A stretch of DNA of 64,000 nt from Ectobacillus sp042610425. GTDB taxonomy: Bacteria > Bacillota > Bacilli > Bacillales > Bacillaceae_G. Position 1 is the stretch's first letter; each line of letters opens with the position of its first letter. Position numbers and translations under genes: made by a program. Shown here in pieces: positions 55,840-64,000 of the stretch. The stretch lies in contig NZ_JBGJZM010000003.1 of NCBI RefSeq assembly GCF_042610425.1, positions 62,001 to 126,000 of the forward strand. Direction: 5' to 3'. Under the pieces are notes generated by a model, which had not been told where the DNA came from, did not search any database, and saw only the letters and a program-made list of their open reading frames with translations.

Positions 55840-56637
55840 ATGGATGTAGCAAAAATAGCAATGATTCTAACCAAAGTACGTGAGGTAAATCCACTCGTAC
55901 ACAATATTACGAATATCGTAGTGGCAAACTTTTCTGCAAATGGTCTACTTGCACTCGGAGCATCTCCGTTTATGGCAGATGCAAAAGAAGAGGTTGCAGA
56001 TATTGCAAGAATGGCGGGTAGTATTGTTTTAAATATGGGAACAATCAATGCAAATATGGTGGAAGTTATGCTAATGGCCGGGAAGGCAGCAAATGAAGCG
56101 AATACACCTGTTATTTTCGATCCAGTTGGCGCAGGAGCAACGCCGTACCGCACAGAAACAGCACGACTTCTAGCAAAAGAACTAGACCTTGCCGTTATAC
56201 GCGGAAATGCAGCCGAAATCGCAAATGTAATTGGAGAGAAATGGGAGATTAAAGGCGTTGACGCCGGAGAAGGCGATTTAAATATTGTGGAATTAGCAGA
56301 AAAGGCTGCGAAGCAATTGCATACAACGGTTGCGATTACTGGTAAACTAGATGTTGTGTCGAATGGTACAGAAACGTATACTATTGAAAATGGACACTCA
56401 ATCTTAACAAAAGTAACAGGAACGGGTTGCTTACTTACTGCTGTTGTTGGAGCATTTGCAGCAGTGGAACAAGATTATGTTGCAGCAGCGATTGCAGCTC
56501 TTACTAGTTATGAGGTAGCAGCTGAGTTGGCGCTAGCTAAATCAGGGGAAGTTCCTGGAAGCTTTCAAATTGAATTTCTAAATCAGTTGGCTCTTGTTGA
56601 ACCGGCTGACGTGATAAAATACGGTAACATTAAGTAA
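55840..56637 (+). CDS. thiM: Hydroxyethylthiazole kinase
   Basis: A 265-residue enzyme phosphorylating the thiazole alcohol to recycle thiamine pieces. VREVNPLVHNITNIVVANFS, NGLLALGASPFMADAKEEV, NMGTINANMVEVML, VIFDPVGAGATPYRT and the ATP/catalytic GTGCLLTAVVGAFAA are complete. First gene of thiM-thiD-thiE, behind a TPP riboswitch. GAAGGGATG precedes ATG 55840. The thiD start lies 12 nt after its stop. Confidence 0.95.
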   Translation: MDVAKIAMILTKVREVNPLVHNITNIVVANFSANGLLALGASPFMADAKEEVADIARMAGSIVLNMGTINANMVEVMLMAGKAANEANTPVIFDPVGAGATPYRTETARLLAKELDLAVIRGNAAEIANVIGEKWEIKGVDAGEGDLNIVELAEKAAKQLHTTVAITGKLDVVSNGTETYTIENGHSILTKVTGTGCLLTAVVGAFAAVEQDYVAAAIAALTSYEVAAELALAKSGEVPGSFQIEFLNQLALVEPADVIKYGNIK

Positions 56638-56649
56638 GGAGGATGCCAA

Positions 56650-57447
56650 ATGGTATACAGAGCATTAACCATTGCAGGGTCTGATAGCGGCGGCGGTGCT
56701 GGAATACAAGCGGATTTAAAGACATTTCAGGAGTTAAAGGTATTCGGAATGTCTGCTATAACAGCTGTAACAGCACAAAATACACTTGGTGTGCAAGGAG
56801 TATATCCAATGTTGCCATCTGCAGTAGCTGAGCAGATTGAATCGGTTGCAAGTGATATTGGAGTCGATGCTGTAAAAACGGGGATGTTGTTCGATAGCAG
56901 CATTATTCATACTGTTGCAGAGAAGATTCGTAAGTTTGGCTGGGAGCAGGTTGTTGTTGATCCAGTTATGATTGCAAAAGGGGGAGCCCCATTATTGCAG
57001 CAAGAAGCGATGAAGGCACTAAAGGAAGAATTGTTGCCGCTTGCAAAGGTAGTCACACCAAATATCCCCGAAGCCGAGGCAATAACGGGAATAACAATCA
57101 ATACGATGGAAGAGCGTCAGCTAGCCGCAAGAAAGCTCTTTGAGTTGGGTGTAAAGTATGTTGTCATCAAGGGCGGACACGATGATATAGAAGATGAAGC
57201 GATTGATTTACTATTCGATGGTACTTCGTTTACCTACTTTACAAGTAAGAAGATCGAGACAAAGCACACGCACGGTACAGGATGTACATTCGCGGCGGCA
57301 GTTGCTGCAAGTCTTGCACAAGGTAAAACGGTTGAGGAAGCCGTCCAAGTAGCAAAGGATTTCATTCAGGCTGCCATAGAAAAAAATCTTGGTCTTGGCC
57401 ACGGTCATGGTCCAACGAATCATTGGGCCTACAAGGAAGGTAAGTAG
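56650..57447 (+). CDS. thiD: Hydroxymethylpyrimidine (phosphate) kinase
   Basis: A 265-residue ribokinase-fold enzyme making HMP-pyrophosphate. ALTIAGSDSGGGAGIQADLK, VTAQNTLGVQGVYP, VDPVMIAKGGAPLL, TPNIPEAEAITG and HTHGTGCTFAAAVAASLAQG are diagnostic. The C-terminal GLGHGHGPTNHWAY is also typical of ThiD. AAGGAGGATG is just before ATG 56650. Its stop is followed at once by thiE (2 nt). Confidence 0.95.
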   Translation: MVYRALTIAGSDSGGGAGIQADLKTFQELKVFGMSAITAVTAQNTLGVQGVYPMLPSAVAEQIESVASDIGVDAVKTGMLFDSSIIHTVAEKIRKFGWEQVVVDPVMIAKGGAPLLQQEAMKALKEELLPLAKVVTPNIPEAEAITGITINTMEERQLAARKLFELGVKYVVIKGGHDDIEDEAIDLLFDGTSFTYFTSKKIETKHTHGTGCTFAAAVAASLAQGKTVEEAVQVAKDFIQAAIEKNLGLGHGHGPTNHWAYKEGK

Positions 57448-57448
57448 A

Positions 57449-58102
57449 ATGACACGAGTACATGCGAATACAATCCGGAATATGATGCAAGTCTACTTTA
57501 TTGCTGGAAGTACGAACTGTAAATCCAATCTGATACAAGTAGTTGAGCAAGCGATCCAAGGCGGTATTACCATGTTTCAGTTTCGAGAAAAAGGTAACGG
57601 AGCTGTAATAGGTGAGGAAAAGGTTCGGCTTGCCAAAGAGGTACAAGCATTATGCAAAGCAAACGATGTTCCTTTTATCGTAAATGACGATGTGGATTTG
57701 GCTCTTGCAATTGATGCGGATGGTGTTCATATTGGACAAACAGACGAAGAAGCAGACAATGTTCGAAAAAAAATTGGCGATAAGATACTAGGTGTTTCTG
57801 TACACAGCTTAGAGGAGGCTCACCGCGCCGTTGCAAGTGGAGCTGATTACTTTGGAGTGGGGCCTATCTTTCCGACAAACAGCAAGGATGATGCGGAGCC
57901 GGTGTGCGGAACTGAAGGATTGGAAATGATGCGAAAGAACGGATTCGATATTCCAATCGTTGGAATCGGTGGTATTCATGCAGGAAATGCAGGAGAAGTA
58001 ATGGCAGCGGGTGCCGATGGTGTGTCTGTAATTTCTGCAATTAGCTTGGCGGATTCCCCGTATGAGGCGACGAAGCAATTAGCGGATTCTATAAAGAAGT
58101 AG
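57449..58102 (+). CDS. thiE: Thiamine-phosphate synthase
   Basis: A 217-residue TIM-barrel enzyme joining thiazole phosphate and HMP-PP into thiamine phosphate. VYFIAGSTNCKSN, GGITMFQFREKGNGA, VPFIVNDDVDLALAIDADGV, HIGQTDEEADNVRK, GADYFGVGPIFPTNSKDDAE and GIGGIHAGNAGEVMAAGADG are conserved. The open frame begins at 57389 inside thiD, but ATG 57449, right after the thiD stop, fits the family and operon. Together the three genes can salvage thiamine; thiC, thiG and related genes are not here. Confidence 0.94.
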   Translation: MTRVHANTIRNMMQVYFIAGSTNCKSNLIQVVEQAIQGGITMFQFREKGNGAVIGEEKVRLAKEVQALCKANDVPFIVNDDVDLALAIDADGVHIGQTDEEADNVRKKIGDKILGVSVHSLEEAHRAVASGADYFGVGPIFPTNSKDDAEPVCGTEGLEMMRKNGFDIPIVGIGGIHAGNAGEVMAAGADGVSVISAISLADSPYEATKQLADSIKK

Positions 58103-58115
58103 GACGGAAGAAAGA

Positions 58116-58150
58116 AGGGGCTGTCTCTATGCAGAGACGCCCCTTTTTCT
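58116..58150 (+). terminator. Terminator of the thi operon
   Basis: AGGGGC-T-GTCTCT with AGAGAC-GCCCCT (one bulge), then five T. Confidence 0.88.
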
Positions 58151-58265
58151 ATGTAAGTAAGAGAATAAATGAAATTCGTCTTCTTAGCTATCGTTTGTTA
58201 TACTGTTGAAAAGGATTGTTAATTTGTTCCTTATGATGCCATTACATACAAATGGAGGTAGAGAT

Positions 58266-59498
58266 ATGTCAAACTTTCAAGAGAAAATAGAAAAATATGC
58301 AGAGCTTGCAGTTCGCGTTGGTGTGAACGTACAGCCTGGCCAGACGGTACTTGTCAATTCTCTTTTAGAGGCGGCGCCGTTTGCTCGTTTAGTTGCGAAA
58401 CAAGCATATAAAGCAGGAGCGAAGCATGTATACATTGAGTGGAATGACGATGAGCTAACACGTATTAAATATGAGAATGCACCTGATGAAGCATTTACAG
58501 AATATCCAATGTGGAAGGCAAGAGGGCTGGAGGAACTTGTAGAAAATGGTGCTTGCATTCTTAATATATATACTCCTAATCCTGACCTACTAAGCGGAAT
58601 AGAAGCCTCGCGTATTGCGGCTGCTAGTAAGGCAGCAAATACGGCACTTCAGAAGTACCGCGGTGCACTTATGGCTGATAAAGCATGTTGGTCTATTGTA
58701 ACGGTTCCAACCAAAGCGTCTGCTGCAAAAATATTTCCAGATGTTTCTGTAGAAGAAGCAGAAGAAAAGCTATGGGAAGCCATTTTCCAAATTAATCGTA
58801 TTGATCAAGAGAATCCAATTGCGGCGTGGAAGGAACATAATGAAACGCTAAAGAAAAAGGCAGCTTCTTTAACTGAAAAACAATACAAACAGCTTGTATA
58901 CGAAGCGCCAGGAACAAATTTAACGGTTGAGCTAGCACATGACCATGTTTGGCTTGGTGGTGGTTCTGTAAGTCAAAGCGGTACGATTTTTAATCCGAAT
59001 ATGCCTACAGAAGAGGTTTTTACCATGCCTCACAAGGATGGCGTAAATGGTGTAGTAAGTAGTACGAAACCGTTAAATTATGCAGGGAATGTAATCAATA
59101 ATTTCTCTTTAACATTTGAAAACGGTAAAGTTGTCGATTATAAAGCGGAGACAGGCTATGATACACTTAAACACTTATTAGAAACTGACGAAGGATCAAG
59201 TAGAATTGGAGAGGTAGCTCTCGTACCTCATCAATCACCCATTTCACAATCCGGTTTGATTTTTTATAACACCCTGTATGATGAAAATGCGTCAAATCAT
59301 ATCGCTCTCGGACAAGCGTATCCTGTTAATTTGAAAAATGGAACTACATTATCTGGAGATGAACTAGCACAGTATGGTTCGAACAGCAGCCTTGTGCATG
59401 AAGACTTTATGATAGGCTCGTCTGAAATGAACATTGACGGCATTACAAAAGACGGAAAGCGCGAACCAATCTTCCGCAATGGGAATTGGGCGCTTTAA
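58266..59498 (+). CDS. M29-family aminopeptidase (AmpS-like)
   Basis: A 410-residue metallo-aminopeptidase. QEKIEKYAELAVRVGVNVQP and GQTVLVNSLLEAAPFARL begin the family; the metal-binding part includes NMPTEEVFTMPHKDGVNG, GEVALVPHQSPISQSG, FYNTLYDENASNHIALGQAY and HEDFMIGSSEMNIDGI, with the Glu, His and Asp ligands. It removes N-terminal residues from peptides in the cytoplasm. The frame is open from 58206; ATG 58266, after GGAGGTAGAG, is the family start. Monocistronic. Confidence 0.93.
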   Translation: MSNFQEKIEKYAELAVRVGVNVQPGQTVLVNSLLEAAPFARLVAKQAYKAGAKHVYIEWNDDELTRIKYENAPDEAFTEYPMWKARGLEELVENGACILNIYTPNPDLLSGIEASRIAAASKAANTALQKYRGALMADKACWSIVTVPTKASAAKIFPDVSVEEAEEKLWEAIFQINRIDQENPIAAWKEHNETLKKKAASLTEKQYKQLVYEAPGTNLTVELAHDHVWLGGGSVSQSGTIFNPNMPTEEVFTMPHKDGVNGVVSSTKPLNYAGNVINNFSLTFENGKVVDYKAETGYDTLKHLLETDEGSSRIGEVALVPHQSPISQSGLIFYNTLYDENASNHIALGQAYPVNLKNGTTLSGDELAQYGSNSSLVHEDFMIGSSEMNIDGITKDGKREPIFRNGNWAL

Positions 59499-59517
59499 AT
59501 GAATTTAGAATTACCCT

Positions 59518-59545
59518 CCCGTGAAAATTTTTCACGGGTTTTTTT
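59518..59545 (+). terminator. Terminator of the aminopeptidase gene
   Basis: CCCGTGAAAA with TTTTCACGGG (10 bp, perfect), followed by seven T. Confidence 0.9.
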
Positions 59546-59713
59546 GTGTGCAAAAGTAGTTCCAATGCCTATTTCTCAAACGCAGATAAAGAAATAATAT
59601 CTAAAAATGGTAAATAAATGGTAGGAATTTAACTCACACAAGAAGAAAATAGTACTAATACATTTTTTTATGATATGGGCGTGTTCGTAGTCAACATGGA
59701 TTTTTACTAGTAT

Positions 59714-59737
59714 AGGAGGGATGAAATGAGTGTGTGA
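59714..59737 (+). other. Tiny leader frame (uORF) ahead of the coiled-coil gene
   Basis: AGGAGGG is followed by ATG AAA TGA and, 5 nt after the AGGAGGG, ATG AGT GTG TGA, both ending at once. A strong ribosome binding site with only 2-3 sense codons, 34 nt before the next gene, could be a leader or decay of an older start. No function can be shown. Confidence 0.3.
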
Positions 59738-59770
59738 AGGACTGTCTATGTAAAGTAAGGAGGAAGCTGT

Positions 59771-60778
59771 GTGCAAAGGGATATATGGAAATGGATTTTT
59801 CAAGAAATGCCAGAAGAAGATTTATATGAAATCGTTCAACATTGCAAAATTACGATTAAAGGGTTTCGAAAAATAGAATTAGCGATGATAAAGAATGTAA
59901 GAACAAAATGTGTGAAGGAATTATTACAACCACAAATGCTTATGCAGGCAAAGCAATTTCTTCAAAGTAAATCAGGTGAGACGCTTTCAAAGAATAAAGA
60001 GGAGCTCATAGATGCATGTAAAGACCAAAATCAAGCAGCCAACATTCTATCGGTGTTGTCAAGTTCTACAAATGAAGAACATATTCTCATTGCAGATGAA
60101 ATATATAAAAAGATAGAAAAGGATATGCAAACGGTTACAAATGAAGAACGCAATCATAGTAGGGTACATCATATGCAAATTCTTATTGAACAATTTGAGG
60201 AAAAGATAAAAAAACAAGAGACAAAATATAATGAAATGGTTGATCAAGTTGCAAGCAAGTCACAGTATATACTGCAAAGAGATAAAGAAGTGAAAAAATA
60301 TGAACGGGATGTAAAAAAATATAAACAAATCATTGAAGAAATGGCGAATAGGAAGAATGAATTCGAATATGAATTAACATTACAACAGCGTATCATTGCA
60401 AACCTACAAGAAGAGATAGAGAAAAAGGGGCAGGAGCATGAACATTATTGTAGTATCATTCGGCAATGCGAAGAAGAGATTCATAGATTGCAGATGGGTG
60501 TTGCAAATGAGATTGCTGCTGATCAGCAAGCAACATTAAAACCCTATATTGTGGTAGGAGATGTCCAGAAGAGAAAATTGTCCATGCATCCTTTTCTTTC
60601 ATTAGATCAAGTGAAAGATTTTGGTACACATGCATTTGAAGATTATGAATTTGTATGCGTATTGCGGTTTTCGTTACCTCCATCTGTATTACGAAACGTG
60701 AAAAAATCACTTCGACCTGAGCAGTTAAAGGAGTTTTATACGCTTGAACAATTTATTCAATGGGAGAGAATGCGATGA
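59771..60778 (+). CDS. Coiled-coil protein of a McrBC/CoCoNuT-like operon
   Basis: A 335-residue protein I cannot assign to a family. The N-terminal 110 residues are helical (WKWIFQEMPEEDLYEIVQHC). Residues about 125-245 are a long predicted coiled coil (EEKIKKQETKYNEMVDQVAS, RDVKKYKQIIEEMANRKNEF). The last 80 residues are mixed, with VVGDVQKRKLSMHPFLSL. No TM helix or signal. Start GTG at 59771, 7 nt after AAGGAGG. The stop overlaps the NTPase gene by 4 nt. Together with the McrB-like and DUF2357-type genes it resembles type IV coiled-coil nuclease tandems, in which coiled-coil proteins act as sensors or scaffolds. No mobile genes are visible in the window. Confidence 0.75.
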   Translation: MQRDIWKWIFQEMPEEDLYEIVQHCKITIKGFRKIELAMIKNVRTKCVKELLQPQMLMQAKQFLQSKSGETLSKNKEELIDACKDQNQAANILSVLSSSTNEEHILIADEIYKKIEKDMQTVTNEERNHSRVHHMQILIEQFEEKIKKQETKYNEMVDQVASKSQYILQRDKEVKKYERDVKKYKQIIEEMANRKNEFEYELTLQQRIIANLQEEIEKKGQEHEHYCSIIRQCEEEIHRLQMGVANEIAADQQATLKPYIVVGDVQKRKLSMHPFLSLDQVKDFGTHAFEDYEFVCVLRFSLPPSVLRNVKKSLRPEQLKEFYTLEQFIQWERMR

Positions 60779-62709
60779 TGAAACAATGGGATTTCTGCTT
60801 GCTGGGAGTACTAGCCACGAATGAAGAGATTGAAAACGAATTTCGTAAATCAAAAAGTGTATTTGTAAATAGTCAGAATACCGTTCAATTTTGGATTAAG
60901 AAAGTTTCAACAAAGCCTAATCACTTAAATAGTGCATCCTTTTTTGCGTGTTATGCAACGGATTTGCAGCGATTCGGTTTCGATGATCAAGTAACATTGC
61001 TCGATTATGAAAGGGAAAGGGAATTACGGAGCTTTCTAGAAAATTACTTATTTGTATTTCGACCAGCAAAAAAAACGACTACTTCGCAAGATATATATTT
61101 AGCTAAAGAAACAGAATTAGTTCGAAAGTCAGATTCATTCCGAAATGGTGATCGGTTTGAACCTATTCCTGTATTTAGCGAAAAACAGCATGGCTATACG
61201 TTTCAAGAGTTTTGCAAACGATTAATCATGAAGAAGCATGTCGGAAAAATTGAAAAACTGTCCATCGATACGAATGAATCCCCGAGGTTTATTTTATGGA
61301 AGGATGATGAAGAAAAAACGTATGTCATTGGTCCTTTCATAAGTCATTCGTATGCACATGGTGGATTTTGTTTTCTACATGACACGATGCTGCGAATTGA
61401 ATTGTTACCGGATGGTTGGAAGGATGATGTGTATGAGGTATCTGATTCATTAGCCTATATGAATATTCATTCTCATAGCAGTATGGAGGAACTTCTCAGC
61501 GAAGGACAAATGCTAGAGTCTATACTACCCGATGATGGAGGGAAGGAAGTGGCTGCTGCAGTCGTGGAGCGTGACATTCCGATTCCTCTATCGCAACTAG
61601 AAGAGGATTTGTTTGTTGAACATTTTATCGAATTGACAAGTCGGTCTGGATTACTCTATTCAGCGCAGGATTTAGTGAATTTTCATGCAGCAATGAAGAC
61701 GTCTCATCTTGTCATTTTACAAGGGATGAGCGGAATTGGAAAATCACGACTTATTCACGCATACGCAGATGCTCTTGGTATTCATAATGAACAGCAGACA
61801 CTTTTTATCCCTGTGCGTCCATCGTGGACAGATGACTCAGATGTAATTGGCTACGTTGACTTTGCAAATATGATCTATCGTCCAAGTGATACGAAGCTTC
61901 TCAACGTGTTAATTGATGCGGCTAAAGAAGAAAATCGTACGTCGAAACTTTATATCATTGCGTTCGATGAAATGAATTTAGCACGAGTAGAGCATTATTT
62001 TTCACAGTTTTTGTCTGTTTTAGAGATGGAGAAGCAAGAACGTATTCTTCGATTGTATAACGAAAATGTGGCAAATAAGCTATATAATGCTTCACAATAT
62101 CCACCTTGCATTCCGATTGGTGACAATGTTATGTTCGTTGGCACGGTAAATGTGGATGAATCAACCTATCATTTTTCTGATAAGGTGCTAGACCGGGCAA
62201 ATGTAATCACGCTTGAGGTTGTAAAATATTCTACTTTCATAGGGGTTGAGAAAGAAAATCCAACTTTCTATTCGAATAAGAGAGTGGATTATCATTCGTA
62301 CCGGAAATTTGGTCGGTCTTCTTCCGCTATTCCTCTGAGTGAAGATGAACTGCAATGGTTATGGGATGTACACGAGTCGATGCATGATATCGATGCCAGA
62401 GCAGGCATTGGGCCGAGAATTGTTAGACAGGTAGATGCTTACGTTCGAAATGTGCCAAATACAAACTATGTGACACGGGCAGATGCCCTAGATTTTCAAT
62501 TCGTACAGCGCGTGCTAACGAAAATAAGGGGTTCAGAGGAGGTATGGAAATCGTTCATCGGTACGTATGATGAGCAAAGCGAGGAAGTAGTCAATTCGAA
62601 GCTATTACAAATTCTACAGCGTTATGATCATTTATCCCCATTTATAAAGTCCAGACAAGCGGTTAAACAAAAAGCAAAAGAGTTGAAGTACTATGGCTAT
62701 GTATACTAA
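60775..62709 (+). CDS. McrB-like AAA+ NTPase
   Basis: A 644-residue protein. The first 300 residues have no recognisable fold. The AAA+ core has Walker A LQGMSGIGKSRLI (317-324 region), Walker B IAFDEMNLARVEHYFSQFLS (Asp398, Glu399) as in McrB, and the sensor/GTP-specific strand VGTVNVDESTYHFSDKVLDR; classical McrB has MNxxD at the VNVD position. LDRANVI continues the family pattern. McrB is a GTP-driven motor that moves DNA or RNA for a nuclease partner; GTP versus ATP use is unknown here. The start codon overlaps the preceding stop (ATGA). The nuclease gene overlaps its 3' end by 17 nt. Confidence 0.85.
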   Translation: MMKQWDFCLLGVLATNEEIENEFRKSKSVFVNSQNTVQFWIKKVSTKPNHLNSASFFACYATDLQRFGFDDQVTLLDYERERELRSFLENYLFVFRPAKKTTTSQDIYLAKETELVRKSDSFRNGDRFEPIPVFSEKQHGYTFQEFCKRLIMKKHVGKIEKLSIDTNESPRFILWKDDEEKTYVIGPFISHSYAHGGFCFLHDTMLRIELLPDGWKDDVYEVSDSLAYMNIHSHSSMEELLSEGQMLESILPDDGGKEVAAAVVERDIPIPLSQLEEDLFVEHFIELTSRSGLLYSAQDLVNFHAAMKTSHLVILQGMSGIGKSRLIHAYADALGIHNEQQTLFIPVRPSWTDDSDVIGYVDFANMIYRPSDTKLLNVLIDAAKEENRTSKLYIIAFDEMNLARVEHYFSQFLSVLEMEKQERILRLYNENVANKLYNASQYPPCIPIGDNVMFVGTVNVDESTYHFSDKVLDRANVITLEVVKYSTFIGVEKENPTFYSNKRVDYHSYRKFGRSSSAIPLSEDELQWLWDVHESMHDIDARAGIGPRIVRQVDAYVRNVPNTNYVTRADALDFQFVQRVLTKIRGSEEVWKSFIGTYDEQSEEVVNSKLLQILQRYDHLSPFIKSRQAVKQKAKELKYYGYVY

Positions 62710-64000
62710 TCATGTTCCGTTCACTCTACAATTGGAGCAGCAGGGCCGCCGCGTTGTCGAAACCGTTTTGTTTGCTAGGCAGGAGGGGGATATTACAGAA
62801 GATACATGCATCGTAATTCGCGAAAATATTGATGTACATGTGCTATTTCAGAGTGAAAACGAGACGTGCAGACTCTATATAGAGGGATTAGACTGGACCA
62901 TAAATAAAGGCGAAATGGAAGATGATAACCCATCATATATTCTACCATCTGCACAGAAAAGGCTTCTTTTCTCCTATGATCAATTTCCACTTATACCTGG
63001 GGATTATTGCATTCGGGTTGTTTGCGGGGTGTCGTATTATACAATGTTGCGTGTACTTCCAAAACAAATCACAACAGGCCAGCTACAAATCATGAAGGAG
63101 GAAATTGAGAGCTTCTTAAAAGGATTAGCATATGAAATGGTTCAAGCTCCAAGCTTACAGCTATCACACTCCTATATAACAAACTATAGTATGATAGAAA
63201 TTCATATGAAACAGGTACTTTCTGCATTAAGCGATTTAGTTACGCATGTGAATTATTCAGTAAAAAAGGATTATGCACTTGTTCCTATTTCGAAAGTACG
63301 TACGATGGATGCGAAAACAATCCTATATCAGTTAACTTACCCAAGGAGAAGTCAGGAAAGAAAAGTACCCATAACTATGTGTGAGTATAATTTACCAGAA
63401 AACCGTTATCTAAAGAAGATGGTATTGTTTCTTCATCGAGAATTACTTCAAATGAAACGCGTGGGTGAAGAATACTTGGAAGTGATGCAACCTTCAGAAG
63501 ATATGAAAGAAGAGATTCAATATCTTACTTCATCATTATATGGAATAAACAGGATTCTACAACTATTGTATACGATTCAAACAACCGCTTGGTTTTCAGA
63601 AATTGAGGAGTGTACTACATCTATATTGCCACATCGTCTTCATTCTGATGCCAGATATCGAGCTGTTTTCCAGTTGTATCAGAAGTGGAAGAAGAATCAG
63701 GATGTCTTAAAGCAAGATCAGATGCGTTGGAAACGAACAGATAAGTTGTATGAAATTTGGGGATTTATTCAATTTTTACAGATTCTTACGAAAACGATGT
63801 GCTATCAACCTGTCGATGGATGGCTCTATTCCGAAGATAGAGAAAGACAAGGTGGATTACAAACGCTTGAAGGGAATACAAGGATTGTATTATGTAAAGA
63901 TGCTATGACCATCCATCTTTTCTACGAAGGGGAAATACCATTAGATGCTGCAGACACGTCGCATGACCATCCACTCTATACAGAAAGCACAAGTAATCGT
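62693..64000 (+). CDS. DUF2357-type McrC-like protein, 3' end outside window
   Basis: From ATG 62693, 436 codons are open without stop to the window edge. The N-terminal 300 residues fit the beta-rich DUF2357 region (VPFTLQLEQQGRRVVETVLF, LIPGDYCIRVV). The helical pattern TDKLYEIWGFIQFLQILTKT near 400 is typical of the entry to the PDDEXK_7 nuclease domain; the catalytic Asp and Glu-x-Lys would lie beyond position 64000. DUF2357-PDDEXK proteins partner McrB-like NTPases. It overlaps the NTPase gene by 17 nt, implying coupled translation. A second ATG at 62699 is possible. The nuclease assignment rests on the visible N-terminal part and context. Confidence 0.78.
   Translation, partial: MAMYTNHVPFTLQLEQQGRRVVETVLFARQEGDITEDTCIVIRENIDVHVLFQSENETCRLYIEGLDWTINKGEMEDDNPSYILPSAQKRLLFSYDQFPLIPGDYCIRVVCGVSYYTMLRVLPKQITTGQLQIMKEEIESFLKGLAYEMVQAPSLQLSHSYITNYSMIEIHMKQVLSALSDLVTHVNYSVKKDYALVPISKVRTMDAKTILYQLTYPRRSQERKVPITMCEYNLPENRYLKKMVLFLHRELLQMKRVGEEYLEVMQPSEDMKEEIQYLTSSLYGINRILQLLYTIQTTAWFSEIEECTTSILPHRLHSDARYRAVFQLYQKWKKNQDVLKQDQMRWKRTDKLYEIWGFIQFLQILTKTMCYQPVDGWLYSEDRERQGGLQTLEGNTRIVLCKDAMTIHLFYEGEIPLDAADTSHDHPLYTESTSNR

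Overview
The window is chromosomal DNA from a low-GC Gram-positive, spore-former-type bacterium of the family Bacillaceae. The evidence is strong AGGAGG-type ribosome binding sites, frequent TTG and GTG starts, many intrinsic terminators, and Bacillus-type gene content: yczE with a divergent MocR regulator, tcyABC, a yxjC-scoA-scoB-type operon, ywbE, a DUF3934 small protein and a YhfC-type protease. Many proteins resemble those of the B. cereus group and its relatives, but the species cannot be fixed from sequence alone. I recognised no rRNA, tRNA, insertion sequence, prophage or CRISPR array.

Layout. 0-5 kb: VOC-fold proteins, a DUF3892 protein, an amino acid permease, a cupin and a small DUF3934 protein. 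5-11 kb: a two-component system followed by a large RND efflux pump, flanked by two arrays of a 52-bp repeat. 11-15 kb: yczE and its MocR-type regulator, two paralogous small proteins of unknown function, and a PadR-type regulator with an AhpD-like protein. 15-20.5 kb: a long pyruvate-kinase-like protein, an MHS-family carboxylate transporter with a CcpA-type cre site, and glycerate kinase. 20.5-27.5 kb: a TelA-type operon and two duplicated secreted proteins. 27.5-36 kb: a beta-hydroxyacid dehydrogenase, an HTH regulator with a Fur-like palindrome and a YhfC-type protease, a cystine-type ABC transporter, a glycosyltransferase, a TauE exporter and hisC. 36-46 kb: acyl-CoA ligase, purU, a nuclease-helicase fusion, msrAB, a DUF1700/DUF4097 pair, an NlpC/P60 protein and small proteins. 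46-54 kb: a ketone-body utilisation operon (permease, scoA, scoB, 3-hydroxybutyrate dehydrogenase) with a clear sigma-54 promoter, its probable enhancer-binding activator, a hydroxyacid dehydrogenase and threonine dehydratase. 54-59.5 kb: a second-type glutamine synthetase with a GlnR/TnrA-like site, a TPP riboswitch with thiM-thiD-thiE, and an M29 aminopeptidase.

The most striking locus is at the right edge (59.77-64 kb): three overlapping genes encode a coiled-coil protein, an McrB-like NTPase and a DUF2357-type (McrC-like) protein cut by the window edge. This layout matches type IV, McrBC-related defence systems and resembles the coiled-coil nuclease tandem (CoCoNuT) class. A second theme is repeats: four intergenic arrays with different sequences share an exact 52-bp period, and there is one 21-bp array. 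Several regulatory sites can be read directly, including a -24/-12 promoter, a 25-bp perfect palindrome over a PadR gene start, a 15-bp inverted repeat between yczE and its regulator, and a 13-bp Fur-like palindrome.
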